A stretch of DNA of 11,761 bases from an uncultured Dorea sp. Its GTDB lineage: Bacteria; Bacillota; Clostridia; Lachnospirales; Lachnospiraceae. The position numbers were made by a program, and so were the translations under genes. The stretch is from assembly GCF_934294775.1 (NCBI RefSeq), contig NZ_CAKRAH010000071.1, positions 1-11,761 of the forward strand, read 5' to 3'. Positions within the stretch are counted from its first letter, which is position 1; every line of letters begins with the position of its first letter. Below are positions 1 through 7,830 of this stretch, one piece after another. The notes beneath the pieces were generated by a model that did not search any database, had not been told where the DNA came from, and saw nothing but the letters and a program-made list of their open reading frames with translations.

Positions 1-326
1 AACAGTTTTGTAAACTTACTGTTTACTCTTGTAATATACCATGCACACATAGAAGTACATACAAGGATCACAAGTACAGAACCAACTGTGATAAATACAG
101 TCCAGCCGACTGCACTCAGCAACTCATATTTGTCAATAGCAGACATAAAGTTTTCAAGTCCTACCCAGGTCTGCTTTGTCGGAAGTTTGAACGGTTCCTT
201 GTTGATAAATACTTTATTTTTAAATGAATTGATCAGCACGATCAGGATTGGCATGATATATACAATACCTATGATCGTAAATGCGCCTGTTCCAAACCAG
301 CTTAATTTGCTTGCTTTTTTCTTCAT
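1..326 (-). CDS. Sugar ABC transporter permease, MalG-like, N-terminal part
   Basis: This is the first 108 residues of an inner-membrane permease of the binding-protein-dependent sugar importer class (MalG-like, inferred from gene order and sequence style). The protein starts MKKKASKLSW, has a first membrane segment at about residues 11-33 (TGAFTIIGIVYIMPILIVLI), an extracytoplasmic loop that includes NSFKN and VGLENF, and a second hydrophobic segment at about 72-96. The frame is open to base 1, so the EAA loop that contacts the ATPase lies outside the window. The ATG at 326 has an AAGGAGG Shine-Dalgarno 9 bases upstream. The stop of the preceding permease overlaps the start as TAATG, which indicates translational coupling and a heteromeric partner. 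Substrate is unknown. Confidence in the family is high. Confidence 0.9.
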   Translation of the reverse strand, partial: MKKKASKLSWFGTGAFTIIGIVYIMPILIVLINSFKNKVFINKEPFKLPTKQTWVGLENFMSAIDKYELLSAVGWTVFITVGSVLVILVCTSMCAWYITRVNSKFTKL

Positions 327-1168
327 TACTGCTGTACCTCCTTAGAACGTGTTGCACGTAACTGGATCATACCGATCACAACTACGATTACAAAGAAGAT
401 GACTGCCTTCGCCTGTCCGACACCTTCCCATCCGGTACGTCCGTAGAATGTATTGAAGATATTAAGTGCCATCATCTCAGACATCTTAGACGGTTCACCG
501 GCTGTCAGTGACAGGTTCTGATCGAATAACTTGAATCCATTTGTAATTGACAGGAACATACAGATTGTAATTGATGGCATCATCATCGGAATGGTTACCT
601 TGAATAATGTCTGGATCTTATTTGCCCCGTCAATCTCTGCTGCTTCAATAACGTCACCTGGAATAGACTGAAGACCTGCGATATAGATGATCATCATATA
701 TCCAATCTGCTGCCAGCTTACCAGAATGATCAGTCCCCAGAAACCATACCACTCATTTAACGCAAGTGCCGTACCATATCTGGAAAGTATACCATTAAAG
801 ATCAGCTGCCAGATATATCCAAGCACGATACCACCGATCAGGTTTGGCATGAAAAAGATCGTACGGAAAATATTCGTTCCATGCATCTCTTTTGTCAGTG
901 CCATTGCAAGTGCAAATGCAATGATATTGATGATCAGAAGCGATGCGATCGCAAACAGTACCGTATACCAGAATGAATGACGGAATGCTGTATCCTTAAG
1001 CGCTTCTATGTAGTTTGAAAATCCTACAAATTTTGCATCGGTTACTGTTGTAAATTTACAAAATGAAAGCCAGATTCCCATAATAAAAGGAACGATAAAG
1101 CCAAGAATAAATGCAAAAAACGTTGGAAGCACGAAAATCGGCATATAACGTTTAATGGATTTTTCCAT
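326..1168 (-). CDS. Sugar ABC transporter permease, MalF-like
   Basis: This is a 280-residue permease that would form a transmembrane heterodimer with the MalG-like product of the next gene. Membrane segments can be seen at about residues 10-35, 68-92, 105-127, 143-165, 199-212 and 255-271. The EAA loop that docks on the ATPase is clear at residues 175-198: E175-A-A, G181 and the following IPMMMP, with P194. I chose the ATG at 1168 because it has GGAGG about 8 bases upstream and is followed by a short basic N-terminus (MEKSIKRY). An in-frame extension to 1261 would run through a hairpin in the leader and has no such support. The gene lies 139 bases downstream of the binding protein gene and overlaps the next permease by one base (TAATG). 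Substrate specificity is not evident. Confidence 0.93.
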   Translation of the reverse strand: MEKSIKRYMPIFVLPTFFAFILGFIVPFIMGIWLSFCKFTTVTDAKFVGFSNYIEALKDTAFRHSFWYTVLFAIASLLIINIIAFALAMALTKEMHGTNIFRTIFFMPNLIGGIVLGYIWQLIFNGILSRYGTALALNEWYGFWGLIILVSWQQIGYMMIIYIAGLQSIPGDVIEAAEIDGANKIQTLFKVTIPMMMPSITICMFLSITNGFKLFDQNLSLTAGEPSKMSEMMALNIFNTFYGRTGWEGVGQAKAVIFFVIVVVIGMIQLRATRSKEVQQ

Positions 1169-1226
1169 AATAAATTCCTCCTTCCATGCAGAGAATCTTC
1201 GTCTCATTTCCCTGCACTTTTTCAGT

Positions 1227-1259
1227 AAAAGCGGCGGACGTTTCTTACAACCGCCCGCC
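1227..1259 (-). terminator. GC-rich hairpin with short T tract between binding protein and permease genes
   Basis: On the minus strand GGCGGGCGG, a 13-base loop and CCGCCGC form a strong stem with one bulged G, followed directly by TTTT. It sits in the leader of the permease gene, downstream of the binding protein gene. The T tract is short, so partial termination or protection of the upstream mRNA end is likelier than a full stop. Either would make more binding protein than permease, a common pattern in such importers. This role is inferred. Confidence 0.5.
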
Positions 1260-1307
1260 ACTACTCACTTCATATAACTATTCTTGATTGTTACGATATT
1301 AATATTT

Positions 1308-2606
1308 TTATTTTGCTGCTGCAGCTTCTTTTGCCCATCCATCAACGAATGCTGTTGTAACTTTTGCCCAGTTTGCATCTGTCTGATCTGCTGCATAACT
1401 TGTCAGTGCAGAACCTACTCCGTTCTTCCACTCTTCTGATGGCATTGTTGAGAAGTTCCAAGATACAGGAGTCTTTCCGTCTTCTGTATATTTGTTTGCT
1501 TCGTTAACAAGTACGTTGTCTGATTCCAGGTTCTTCTTAAATGGAATTGTGAATCCCATGTCTTTGCACATTGCCTTTACACCATCATCAGATGTTACAC
1601 ACCAGTTCATGAAATCAAGTGTTGCCTGAATGTCGTCTTCAGATGCTTTGGAGTTTACACACCAGTAGTTCTCTGTACCTGTACAGATTCCCTGATCTTC
1701 TTCGCCTTCTACACCGATGTAGATTGGAAGGATTCCAAGATTGTCATCTCCGACGTCTTTGATGTTGTTGTATTCCCATGTACCATTCTGGTAGAATACT
1801 GCATCACCTGTTACGAAATCTGCTGTTGCATCGTCAGCTGTCTTTGTAGAAAGCTCTGTTGGTTTGCAGGTAGCGTTGTTGATGTAGAGATCCCAGATCT
1901 GACGGTAGTTATCAAGGTATGTTCCTTTGATTGCATCTGTGTTATTGATTCCTTCATCTTTGTATTCATAGTAGATTGGAAGGTTTGCCAGATGTGTTTT
2001 GAATCTCCAGTCAGATGATCCGTCCATACCAGCGGATGTAAATGCTGAGAATCCAAGTTTGTCCTTATTCTTTGTGATGTCTTCTACAACTTTCTTGAAG
2101 CTGTCAAAGTTAGTGATATCATCTGCAGAATATCCTGCTTTCTTTAACAGTTCTTTGTTGTAAATGATTCCGTAGCTTTCTACTACATAAGCGATTCCTG
2201 ACATCTTGTCTCCATCCATCAGAGCGAAGTCATCGCTTGTAAGCTCTTTTGCGATATCAGAATCTTTCAGGTCATAGCAGTAATCTTTCCAGCTTGCAAG
2301 TCCAACCGGTCCGTTTACCTGGAACAATGTCGGAGCATCGCTCTTAGCCATCTCAGATTTTAATGTCTTTTCATATTCTCCGGATGCTGCTGTAAGAACT
2401 GTTACATCAACACCTGTCTCTTTTGTATACTCTTTTGCCAGATCCTGCCACTGCTCATCTGCTTCTGGTTTGAAGTTTAAGTAGTATACTTTTCCTTTTG
2501 CGTCTTTCTTGTCTGACTTGCTGTCAGAAGAACTTCCGCATCCTGCAACCATACCTGTTGCCATGGCTGCTACCAGCATTGCTGATACAACTTTACGCAT
2601 TTTCAT
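1308..2606 (-). CDS. Sugar ABC transporter substrate-binding lipoprotein
   Basis: This is a 432-residue extracytoplasmic solute-binding protein of the MalE/SBP_bac type. It would be anchored to the outer face of the membrane and deliver a sugar to the two permeases encoded downstream. The N-terminus is a lipoprotein signal: MKMRK, a hydrophobic core, then the lipobox VAGC with the lipidated cysteine at residue 23, followed by a Ser/Asp/Lys-rich linker. Family-like stretches include PTLFQVNG, ESYGIIYNKELLKKAGY and a C-terminal region rich in Trp and aromatic residues of the kind that line sugar pockets. Length matches the family. The start at 2606 has GAGGG nine bases upstream; the Met two codons later would be too far from it. 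The gene has its own promoter region after the sensor operon. The sugar is unknown; alpha-glucosides are a guess from the nearby malQ remnant. Confidence 0.93.
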   Translation of the reverse strand: MKMRKVVSAMLVAAMATGMVAGCGSSSDSKSDKKDAKGKVYYLNFKPEADEQWQDLAKEYTKETGVDVTVLTAASGEYEKTLKSEMAKSDAPTLFQVNGPVGLASWKDYCYDLKDSDIAKELTSDDFALMDGDKMSGIAYVVESYGIIYNKELLKKAGYSADDITNFDSFKKVVEDITKNKDKLGFSAFTSAGMDGSSDWRFKTHLANLPIYYEYKDEGINNTDAIKGTYLDNYRQIWDLYINNATCKPTELSTKTADDATADFVTGDAVFYQNGTWEYNNIKDVGDDNLGILPIYIGVEGEEDQGICTGTENYWCVNSKASEDDIQATLDFMNWCVTSDDGVKAMCKDMGFTIPFKKNLESDNVLVNEANKYTEDGKTPVSWNFSTMPSEEWKNGVGSALTSYAADQTDANWAKVTTAFVDGWAKEAAAAK

Positions 2607-2657
2607 AATTCATTTCCCTCGCCTTTCTTTTTTGAAACCTTCGTTTCTCTTGTTGTC

Positions 2658-2694
2658 ATTATATTAACAGAAATGCGCTCAGACCCTGTATCAA
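2658..2694 (-). promoter_or_regulatory. Candidate promoter of the transporter operon
   Basis: A perfect -10 TATAAT lies at 2658-2663 on the minus strand, about 50 bases before the binding protein start. The only -35-like hexamer, TTGATA at 2689-2694, is 25 bases away, too far for normal spacing, and no good hexamer lies 16-18 bases upstream. A good -10 with a poor -35 is typical of activator-dependent promoters, which fits the regulator gene nearby and the repeat at 2692-2731. Confidence 0.5.
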
Positions 2695-2731
2695 TAAAAC
2701 AACCTGATATACAAAAAAACATATCTATTGT
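2692..2731. promoter_or_regulatory. Candidate response-regulator binding site upstream of transporter promoter
   Basis: Bases 2711-2731 (ACAAAAAAACATATCTATTG plus T) match 7440-7460 upstream of the regulator operon at 18 of 21 positions. A second, weaker copy starts 21 bases away at 2693, matching the 7443-7463 unit at about 14 of 21 positions. Two direct half-sites two helical turns apart are the usual layout for AraC-family proteins. The site lies immediately upstream of the -35 region of the candidate promoter, as an activator site would. It overlaps the end of the preceding gene. Confidence 0.45.
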
Positions 2732-4023
2732 TCTTCTTCAAACTGCCGGATGCTTTCGTCTTCTGCCTGCGTGAATTCCTGCTCCGTTATCTTTCCCTGT
2801 GCCAGTTCCGCCAGACATTCTCCCAGTACATCCTCCTGTAACAGTGAATTCCACTTTACCTGATAATTCGGTACAATCTGTGGATTTCCCGTATAAGCCT
2901 TCAGATAATCATCCAGCAGCGTTCCTTCCTGTCTTGTCCTGCTGTTCAGCAGCTCTTCTTTCTGTTCTTTATTCAGTTTCGTTCTGAATTTCAGGAACTC
3001 AACTGCTCCTTTTTTCACCTTTTCACTGTAAGTTGATACAACTGCCCAGCCGAATGTCTCCGGTGATCCTATCAGTTTATTTTCAGGAAATGTAGAAAAA
3101 CATACTTTTTTCTGCATTTCCTCCGGAATCTGATCAATCATCCAGTAACCATTGGGGATCATCGCGGCATTTCCTGCCACGAAATTATCATAAGCCACGT
3201 CAAAATCATTATGTAATGCATCCTGGGTCGTATATTGAAATAATTTTTTTAATGTACCGGCTATCTCCAGGCCCGGCTCATTCTGATAGGTATCCGGGTA
3301 TAATTGCTTCATGAATGCCGCACCTTCTTCACTTCCTGCTACTTCTGCTGTTGCAAGCAGCATTGCAGCCCACGCTGTTCCTTCCGTATGCAGGGCAAGC
3401 GGTGTGATTCCTGCTGCTTTCAGTTTCTCACAGCATCTCCAGAATTCTTCCCATGTCTCAGGGAATCTGCTGATTCCTGCCTGTTCAAATAACTCCCGGT
3501 TCCAGAAAACCCCTGAACAGGCGAATGCCGCCGTACTAATCGGACCCAGATAAATCTTTCCATCCTCTTCCCGGACCGATTCCATGACTGACGGTTCGAT
3601 CATATCCTTCCATTCCTGATCTTCGTTAATGTACGGTGTCAGGTCCTCAATCCTGCCTTTCTTGATCATCATCTGATAGAAAGACGGAAGCATACGCAGA
3701 TCAGTGATAATTGCCGGTAATTCATCTGTCACATTCATACGTTTCAGATTCTTCCGGTACTCTTCCTCCGTCTCCATCACCCAGTCCACATTTACATGAT
3801 ACTTTCCTTTGTATGCCCTGTTAAACCGCTCCACCACTTCCTCTTCATTCTTATTACCGGTACTGGAATCTACGGTAAGGATCATTGGGATCTCTACTAC
3901 TTTATTCTTTTTTCTGGTCTGTGTATTCTCTTTTCCCGCACAGCCGGTCAGTGCTGTCAGCATGACGATCACCATCACTGCTGCCATGATCCGTCTACTG
4001 TTCACTGTTTTCTTTCCCGTCAT
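2725..4023 (-). CDS. Solute-binding-protein-like lipoprotein encoded with the two-component system
   Basis: This is a 432-residue lipoprotein of the extracellular sugar-binding (SBP_bac) fold. With the start at 4023 it has a basic N-terminus (TGKK, SRR), a hydrophobic core and the lipobox LTGC with cysteine at residue 28. Family-like parts include VVERFNRAYKGKYHVNVDW, GVFWNRELFEQAGISRFPETWEEFW and a late NGYWMIDQIP. It is clearly diverged from the transporter binding protein encoded next. The gene overlaps the kinase gene by 29 bases, so it belongs to the regulator operon. This suggests an accessory ligand sensor for the kinase, although a transport role cannot be excluded. The start is uncertain: ATG 4023 has no clear Shine-Dalgarno, GTG 4005 has a weak GGGAAAG upstream, and ATG 4068 would give an overlong signal peptide. 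Confidence 0.82.
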   Translation of the reverse strand: MTGKKTVNSRRIMAAVMVIVMLTALTGCAGKENTQTRKKNKVVEIPMILTVDSSTGNKNEEEVVERFNRAYKGKYHVNVDWVMETEEEYRKNLKRMNVTDELPAIITDLRMLPSFYQMMIKKGRIEDLTPYINEDQEWKDMIEPSVMESVREEDGKIYLGPISTAAFACSGVFWNRELFEQAGISRFPETWEEFWRCCEKLKAAGITPLALHTEGTAWAAMLLATAEVAGSEEGAAFMKQLYPDTYQNEPGLEIAGTLKKLFQYTTQDALHNDFDVAYDNFVAGNAAMIPNGYWMIDQIPEEMQKKVCFSTFPENKLIGSPETFGWAVVSTYSEKVKKGAVEFLKFRTKLNKEQKEELLNSRTRQEGTLLDDYLKAYTGNPQIVPNYQVKWNSLLQEDVLGECLAELAQGKITEQEFTQAEDESIRQFEEEQ

Positions 4024-5773
4024 CCGGGATCTGGATAACACAGACGGTTCCATTTGTATCAGATTCATAGAAAAATCTCACATCCTCCCCATACTTTAAC
4101 CGCAGTCGCGTAATAATATTTATCACACCATAACCATGTTTTTTGTCTTCAAAACTTTCTTTCATTTTTGACACCGGTATCTCCGACAGTCCGTTTAACT
4201 TCTCCGCCACCTGCTCTTCCATCGGAGTTCCGTTATTATAGACACTGAATGTAAGCTGTCCGGCCTGTTCAGTGACACTGATCCTTATCAGACCGCCTTC
4301 GAAGATATCACAAAATCCATATTTGACTGCATTTTCCACAATTGGCTGTAAGATCAGCTTTAATATCCACCTTGTTTTCAGCTCTTCTCCACATTCGATC
4401 TCATAGTGGAACAGATTCTCATTGCGGATCTGCTGGATCTCCATATAACTTTTTACATTTTCCAGCTCATCTTCTACTGTCACAATCTCACGGCCTTTGC
4501 TCAGTGACAGACGCAGATACTTTGACAGTGCCTGTATCATCTTCATCGTCTTCTCTTCGCCGTTGATCCGCGCCAGCATATAGATGGTATCCAGGGTATT
4601 ATAGAGAAAATGCGGATTGATCTGGCTGATCAGCGTATTCATCTCACTGATTCTTAGTTCTTTCTGCTGATTCTTGACCTCGTTCTGGAACTCTTCGATA
4701 TTCTTCAACATCTCGTTATAGGCATGCCCGATCTTATCCAGTTCTGTGTCTGTATGAATCTGAATGGTATGTGTAAAATCATTTCCATCAAAACTTGTCA
4801 TGGCATCACTGATCTGTCTGATCGGCCGGGTAAATGTCTGTGATGCATAAAGACTTAATACAAACGCCAGCACTGCGATCACCGCATAGATAGCGAGTAA
4901 TACAATCAATATCTGAGTCAGTCCCTGATTCAATACCATATCCGGCACCAGTGTAAAGATCACCATCCCTGTCTCTTCCTGCCGGTATGCCTGTAAAATC
5001 CCGCCTTCTATCTTTTTTCCCCGCACGATCACACCGGATTTTTTCGTTCTGGTCAGTTCCGTAATCTTCTTCATTGTCTTTTTTCCGATACTGAAATCTT
5101 CCGGATCCTGCCGGATGCAAGTCTTTCCTTCCGGGCTTATGATCCCCACTGTAACATCTTTTGCAATCTTCCTGTCTTTATCCATCACATTTTCCAGAAA
5201 CTGTTGATTCATCTTCAGATACACGATTCCAGGCTCATGTGCATAATCCATACTGTTCACATATCTTCCGATAAACAATGCTTCATCCCCCGTACCAAAC
5301 AGGTAGTCCCGGGTCCAGATCCACTGCGTCTTTGCATACTCATCCCCCATTTTCTCACGCAGACCGCTGCTTTGAAAATCCGAATAACCAATCTGGGAAT
5401 ATGATTTTGCGTACACATTTTTTTTATTATCAATGTAGCAGTAATCAGCGACATAATTCAGATCTATATATGCAAAATATTTGCTCAGTGCATTCTTCTC
5501 TACTTCCTGCAGTTCTTTATTCTTCAGACTCTTCTGCACATCATTTTCCAGGATGATCTCTGCTGTCACAGCATCCGTCTTCCGGTACAGATTATCCAGT
5601 GCTATCCCCATCTTCTCATTCATGAATTCATACTTATCCACGATCACATCTGTCATATTCCGTCTGACGTAAGTCCATACACAGATGCTCGAAAGAACCA
5701 GTGCCAGTATCAGAAGCGTACACATATACTTCAGATACTTTTTCTGGATTCCTGACATTTTACTTTTTTTCAT
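3995..5773 (-). CDS. Sensor histidine kinase, YesM/LytS-like
   Basis: This is a 592-residue membrane sensor kinase that would sense an extracellular signal and phosphorylate the regulator encoded just upstream. Membrane segments lie at about residues 13-36 and 286-310, bracketing a ~250-residue extracytoplasmic sensor region of the Cache kind (by size and context). A HAMP segment follows (about 311-365; TRPIRQISDAM), then a coiled region and the His_kinase domain with the phospho-acceptor H388 in QINPHFLYN. The ATP-binding domain has the N box with N481 (QPIVENAVKYG), NNGTP at 513-517 and the glycine-rich KHGYGV near 545-550. The start codon overlaps the stop of the regulator gene (ATGA), with GGGA ten bases upstream, so the two are translationally coupled. 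Partnership with the overlapping solute-binding-like lipoprotein is inferred. Confidence 0.95.
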   Translation of the reverse strand: MKKSKMSGIQKKYLKYMCTLLILALVLSSICVWTYVRRNMTDVIVDKYEFMNEKMGIALDNLYRKTDAVTAEIILENDVQKSLKNKELQEVEKNALSKYFAYIDLNYVADYCYIDNKKNVYAKSYSQIGYSDFQSSGLREKMGDEYAKTQWIWTRDYLFGTGDEALFIGRYVNSMDYAHEPGIVYLKMNQQFLENVMDKDRKIAKDVTVGIISPEGKTCIRQDPEDFSIGKKTMKKITELTRTKKSGVIVRGKKIEGGILQAYRQEETGMVIFTLVPDMVLNQGLTQILIVLLAIYAVIAVLAFVLSLYASQTFTRPIRQISDAMTSFDGNDFTHTIQIHTDTELDKIGHAYNEMLKNIEEFQNEVKNQQKELRISEMNTLISQINPHFLYNTLDTIYMLARINGEEKTMKMIQALSKYLRLSLSKGREIVTVEDELENVKSYMEIQQIRNENLFHYEIECGEELKTRWILKLILQPIVENAVKYGFCDIFEGGLIRISVTEQAGQLTFSVYNNGTPMEEQVAEKLNGLSEIPVSKMKESFEDKKHGYGVINIITRLRLKYGEDVRFFYESDTNGTVCVIQIPDDGKENSEQ

Positions 5774-7362
5774 ACTTCATATTCCCTTTTGTAATCTCTC
5801 GGAAGCTGTCCTGTATATTCTTTAAATAAATGAGAAAAATAGGATGGATTACTGATTCCGACCTGCTCGCAGATATTACCGATGCTGGTTCTTCCGTCTT
5901 CCAGCAGTCTCTTTGCCAGCTCCATTCTGCGCTGCAGCAGATATTGTTTGAATGTCATATGAAAGGTATTCTTGAATACCCGTCCAAAATATACCGGATT
6001 CAGATATACATGTGTCGCCACTGATACAATCGAAAGGTCTTCATTATCCAGATGTTCATCTATATATGCCACAGCCGCTGCAATGTATTCTTTTGATCCC
6101 TTATTCTCTTTCTTCTCTGCATTTTCCAGTCTTTTTTCAATAGCAGTTCCCAGAATCTTGTAACAGACATCCACCGCTTTTGCCGCCTTTAAGTTTCTCA
6201 TATTCGAATAATAATTTTCAAATTGCTGATTCAGTGATTCATCCATCCCGTAACTGTCTTTTAACATGAATTCTGTCTTTACCATGATCTTGTGCATATA
6301 CTGGCATTGCAGTTCTTCTCTGTGTGGCAGTTGATAAATAAAATGTACAAATGCCTGCTTTAACTGTGCGGCATCGTTCTTCCGCACGCTGTTGACCACC
6401 ATCATCTCTGCCTCCGCCGGATATGGACTATCCTCTTTTTCTTCAACAGTCTCCGGGATTGTAAATACTCCCGCTCCGGATGCATTTGTAACAGCGAACA
6501 ATCTCTGCGCTTCTTCGAAACTTCTTTTGATTCCGCGGATTCCTTTATATGGTTTTGATATTGCTGCAATAACCGGGCTGTTCTCTTCTTTTTTTACCTC
6601 TTCCAGCAGTTCTTTCAATTCATGTACCGCTGTGTTCTCCTGCGTCTTTATAATAAATGTACGATGTCCTTCTTCACTCTCGAATTTCCAGTATGTGAAT
6701 CTCTCTGCGATCTTTTCTTCAATCATTCTGACCATGGAAAATCTCGAAGCTTCATATTCCAGTTCATTGGTAATCTTATAGGCCAGATCAAGATCTGCAT
6801 ATACTGTAATAAACCGGTCTCCTTCCTTCATGACATCCTGCAGCGTATGGAAGACTTCATCTACTTTTTCTTCCGGCAACCGGTTCTGGACATATTTTTG
6901 CACGACAACCTGCAAAAATCCATCTCCGTCCTTTTTCAGAAGTCTCTCCCAACTGTCATACTTCTCCTCATTTCTGATCTGATCTTCACAGATTTTACCG
7001 ACATCTGTCATCGTCGCCTGTAATTTTTCATCTTCGATCGGCTTCAGAAGATATGCGAATGCCCCCAGGTCACATGCCTTCTTCGCATATTCAAAATCCC
7101 TGTATGCACTTAATACCACGAACTGACATTCCGGGTTCTCTTTCTTGATTTCTTCCATTACCATAAGTCCGGAAATCTGTTTCATCCGGATGTCTGTCAG
7201 CACTACGTGTGGTTTTTTTTCACGTATTACCTTTAACGCCTGCTCTCCGCTCTGTGCAAAACCAACCACTTCATATCCCATACCGTTCCAGTCATACGTC
7301 TTTACCAGACCTTCCAGCAGAATCGGCTCATCATCTACGATCACCAGTTTTAACAACCCCAT
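5770..7362 (-). CDS. AraC-family response regulator, YesN-like
   Basis: This is a 530-residue cytoplasmic response regulator. The receiver domain (about 3-120) has the acidic pair D10/D11, phospho-acceptor D57 in LTDIRM, S85 and the invariant K107 in LLKPIE. A ~300-residue linker, partly helical, follows. The AraC-type double helix-turn-helix occupies about 424-528 (LSIVSVATHVYLNPVYFGRV, then ISNPSYFSHLFKEYTGQLPRDYK). It would be phosphorylated by the kinase encoded next and activate sugar-uptake genes. I chose ATG 7362 because GAGGTG lies six bases upstream and the protein then begins MGLLKLVIVDDEP, as family members do. The in-frame ATGs at 7380 and 7392 lack a usable ribosome site. Tandem repeats upstream at 7443-7512 may be its own operators. 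Confidence 0.95.
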   Translation of the reverse strand: MGLLKLVIVDDEPILLEGLVKTYDWNGMGYEVVGFAQSGEQALKVIREKKPHVVLTDIRMKQISGLMVMEEIKKENPECQFVVLSAYRDFEYAKKACDLGAFAYLLKPIEDEKLQATMTDVGKICEDQIRNEEKYDSWERLLKKDGDGFLQVVVQKYVQNRLPEEKVDEVFHTLQDVMKEGDRFITVYADLDLAYKITNELEYEASRFSMVRMIEEKIAERFTYWKFESEEGHRTFIIKTQENTAVHELKELLEEVKKEENSPVIAAISKPYKGIRGIKRSFEEAQRLFAVTNASGAGVFTIPETVEEKEDSPYPAEAEMMVVNSVRKNDAAQLKQAFVHFIYQLPHREELQCQYMHKIMVKTEFMLKDSYGMDESLNQQFENYYSNMRNLKAAKAVDVCYKILGTAIEKRLENAEKKENKGSKEYIAAAVAYIDEHLDNEDLSIVSVATHVYLNPVYFGRVFKNTFHMTFKQYLLQRRMELAKRLLEDGRTSIGNICEQVGISNPSYFSHLFKEYTGQLPRDYKREYEV

Positions 7363-7442
7363 AGTACACCTCATACCTTTTATTAATACCATCTTAACAT
7401 ATTACAGTCTCATTCTATAATTTTTTATACTTTTTCTTTACC

Positions 7443-7512
7443 AAAAATCATATCTGTTGTACAAAAAATCATACGTTTTATGTCAAAAATTATACTTTTA
7501 TGAAAAATCAGA
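7443..7512. repeat. Tandem ~21-bp repeat array, candidate regulator operator
   Basis: AAAAATCATA at 7443, AAAAATCATA at 7464 and AAAAATTATA at 7485 start exactly 21 bases apart. A shorter copy, AAAAATCAGA, starts 18 bases on at 7503. Units two and three also share a TTTTATG tail. The array lies 80-150 bases upstream of the response regulator start, between it and the malQ remnant. Spacing of two helical turns in direct orientation is what AraC-type proteins bind, so autoregulation is likely (inference). Confidence 0.55.
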
Positions 7513-7755
7513 GGTTTTGGCATATACAAAACAAAAAGAAAAACACAATATCCAAAACGTCTCTATTCCCTTCTCAGAGAATCCTTTCGTTTGAATATTG
7601 TGGTATCCCGTCTGTCCGAGCGGCAGGATCTGCCATAATTTCTGTCCGGCTTCTTTTAATACGTCTACAAATTTATATGCTTCTCTCGAAAAGCATCCTA
7701 TTCCATATGCCCCCGGAAGTGCTGAGACCGGCATTAGCATTCCATTTTTTCTCAT
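7498..7755 (-). pseudogene. malQ: malQ 4-alpha-glucanotransferase, 5-prime remnant
   Basis: The first 51 residues look like the start of amylomaltase (MalQ, GH77), which transfers glucan chains in maltodextrin breakdown: GMLMPVSALPGAYGIGCFS, then EAGQKLWQILPLGQTGY. Family enzymes are about 500 residues and continue GDSPYQ; here the frame changes to unrelated residues (HNIQTKGF...) and stops at 85. The catalytic part is therefore absent and no enzyme can be made. The switch falls exactly at a hairpin with a T-rich tail, as if an internal deletion had joined the first codons to the old terminator. Start 7755 has AGGAAGG about 11 bases upstream; the promoter at 7794-7822 is intact. The original link to this locus suggests alpha-glucan use. 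Confidence 0.8.
7527..7602 (-). terminator. Hairpin with T-rich tail after the malQ remnant
   Basis: On the minus strand, CACAATATTCAAACG at 7602-7588 pairs with CGTTTTGGATATTGTG at 7559-7544, giving 14 pairs with one mismatch and one bulge. The loop contains a smaller TTCTC-T-GAGAA palindrome. The tail is TTTTTCTTTTTGTTTTG. It would end transcripts from the malQ promoter before the regulator operon. The stem is AT-rich, so efficiency is uncertain. Confidence 0.6.
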
Positions 7756-7793
7756 TAACTTTCGTTCCTTCCTCATTATGATACTTATAATTA

Positions 7794-7822
7794 AGTATAG
7801 CAGTGTTCTTTTGCCGGTTCAA
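7794..7822 (-). promoter_or_regulatory. malQ: Promoter of the malQ remnant
   Basis: On the minus strand TTGAAC (7817-7822), a 17-base spacer and TATACT (7794-7799) form a good sigma-A promoter. A TGC just before the -10 gives the extended -10 element. It lies about 40 bases before the malQ start codon and looks fully functional although the gene is destroyed. Confidence 0.7.
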
Positions 7823-7830
7823 ATAAAAAG

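Noticed and set aside
1169..1261. Longer N-terminus for the MalF-like permease from 1261
   Set aside because: The extension (MAGGCKKRPPLLLKK...) reads through the leader hairpin and is unlike permease starts; GGAGG clearly marks ATG 1168.
1811..2056. Minus-strand 81-codon frame inside the binding protein gene
   Set aside because: It is an alternate frame of an intact, well-supported gene with no ribosome site.
2711..2719. Run of seven T on the minus strand after the lipoprotein gene as a terminator
   Set aside because: No GC-containing hairpin precedes it; only a weak GATAT/ATATC pairing around the T run exists, so read-through into the transporter operon is possible.
6392..7023. Two long plus-strand open frames (129 and 133 codons) opposite the response regulator
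   Set aside because: They are shadows of a clearly real minus-strand gene; the translations are low-complexity Ser/Cys-rich and have no start signals.
7443..7512. CRISPR array
   Set aside because: The units are only ~21 bases with no unique spacers between them; they are contiguous tandem operator-like repeats.
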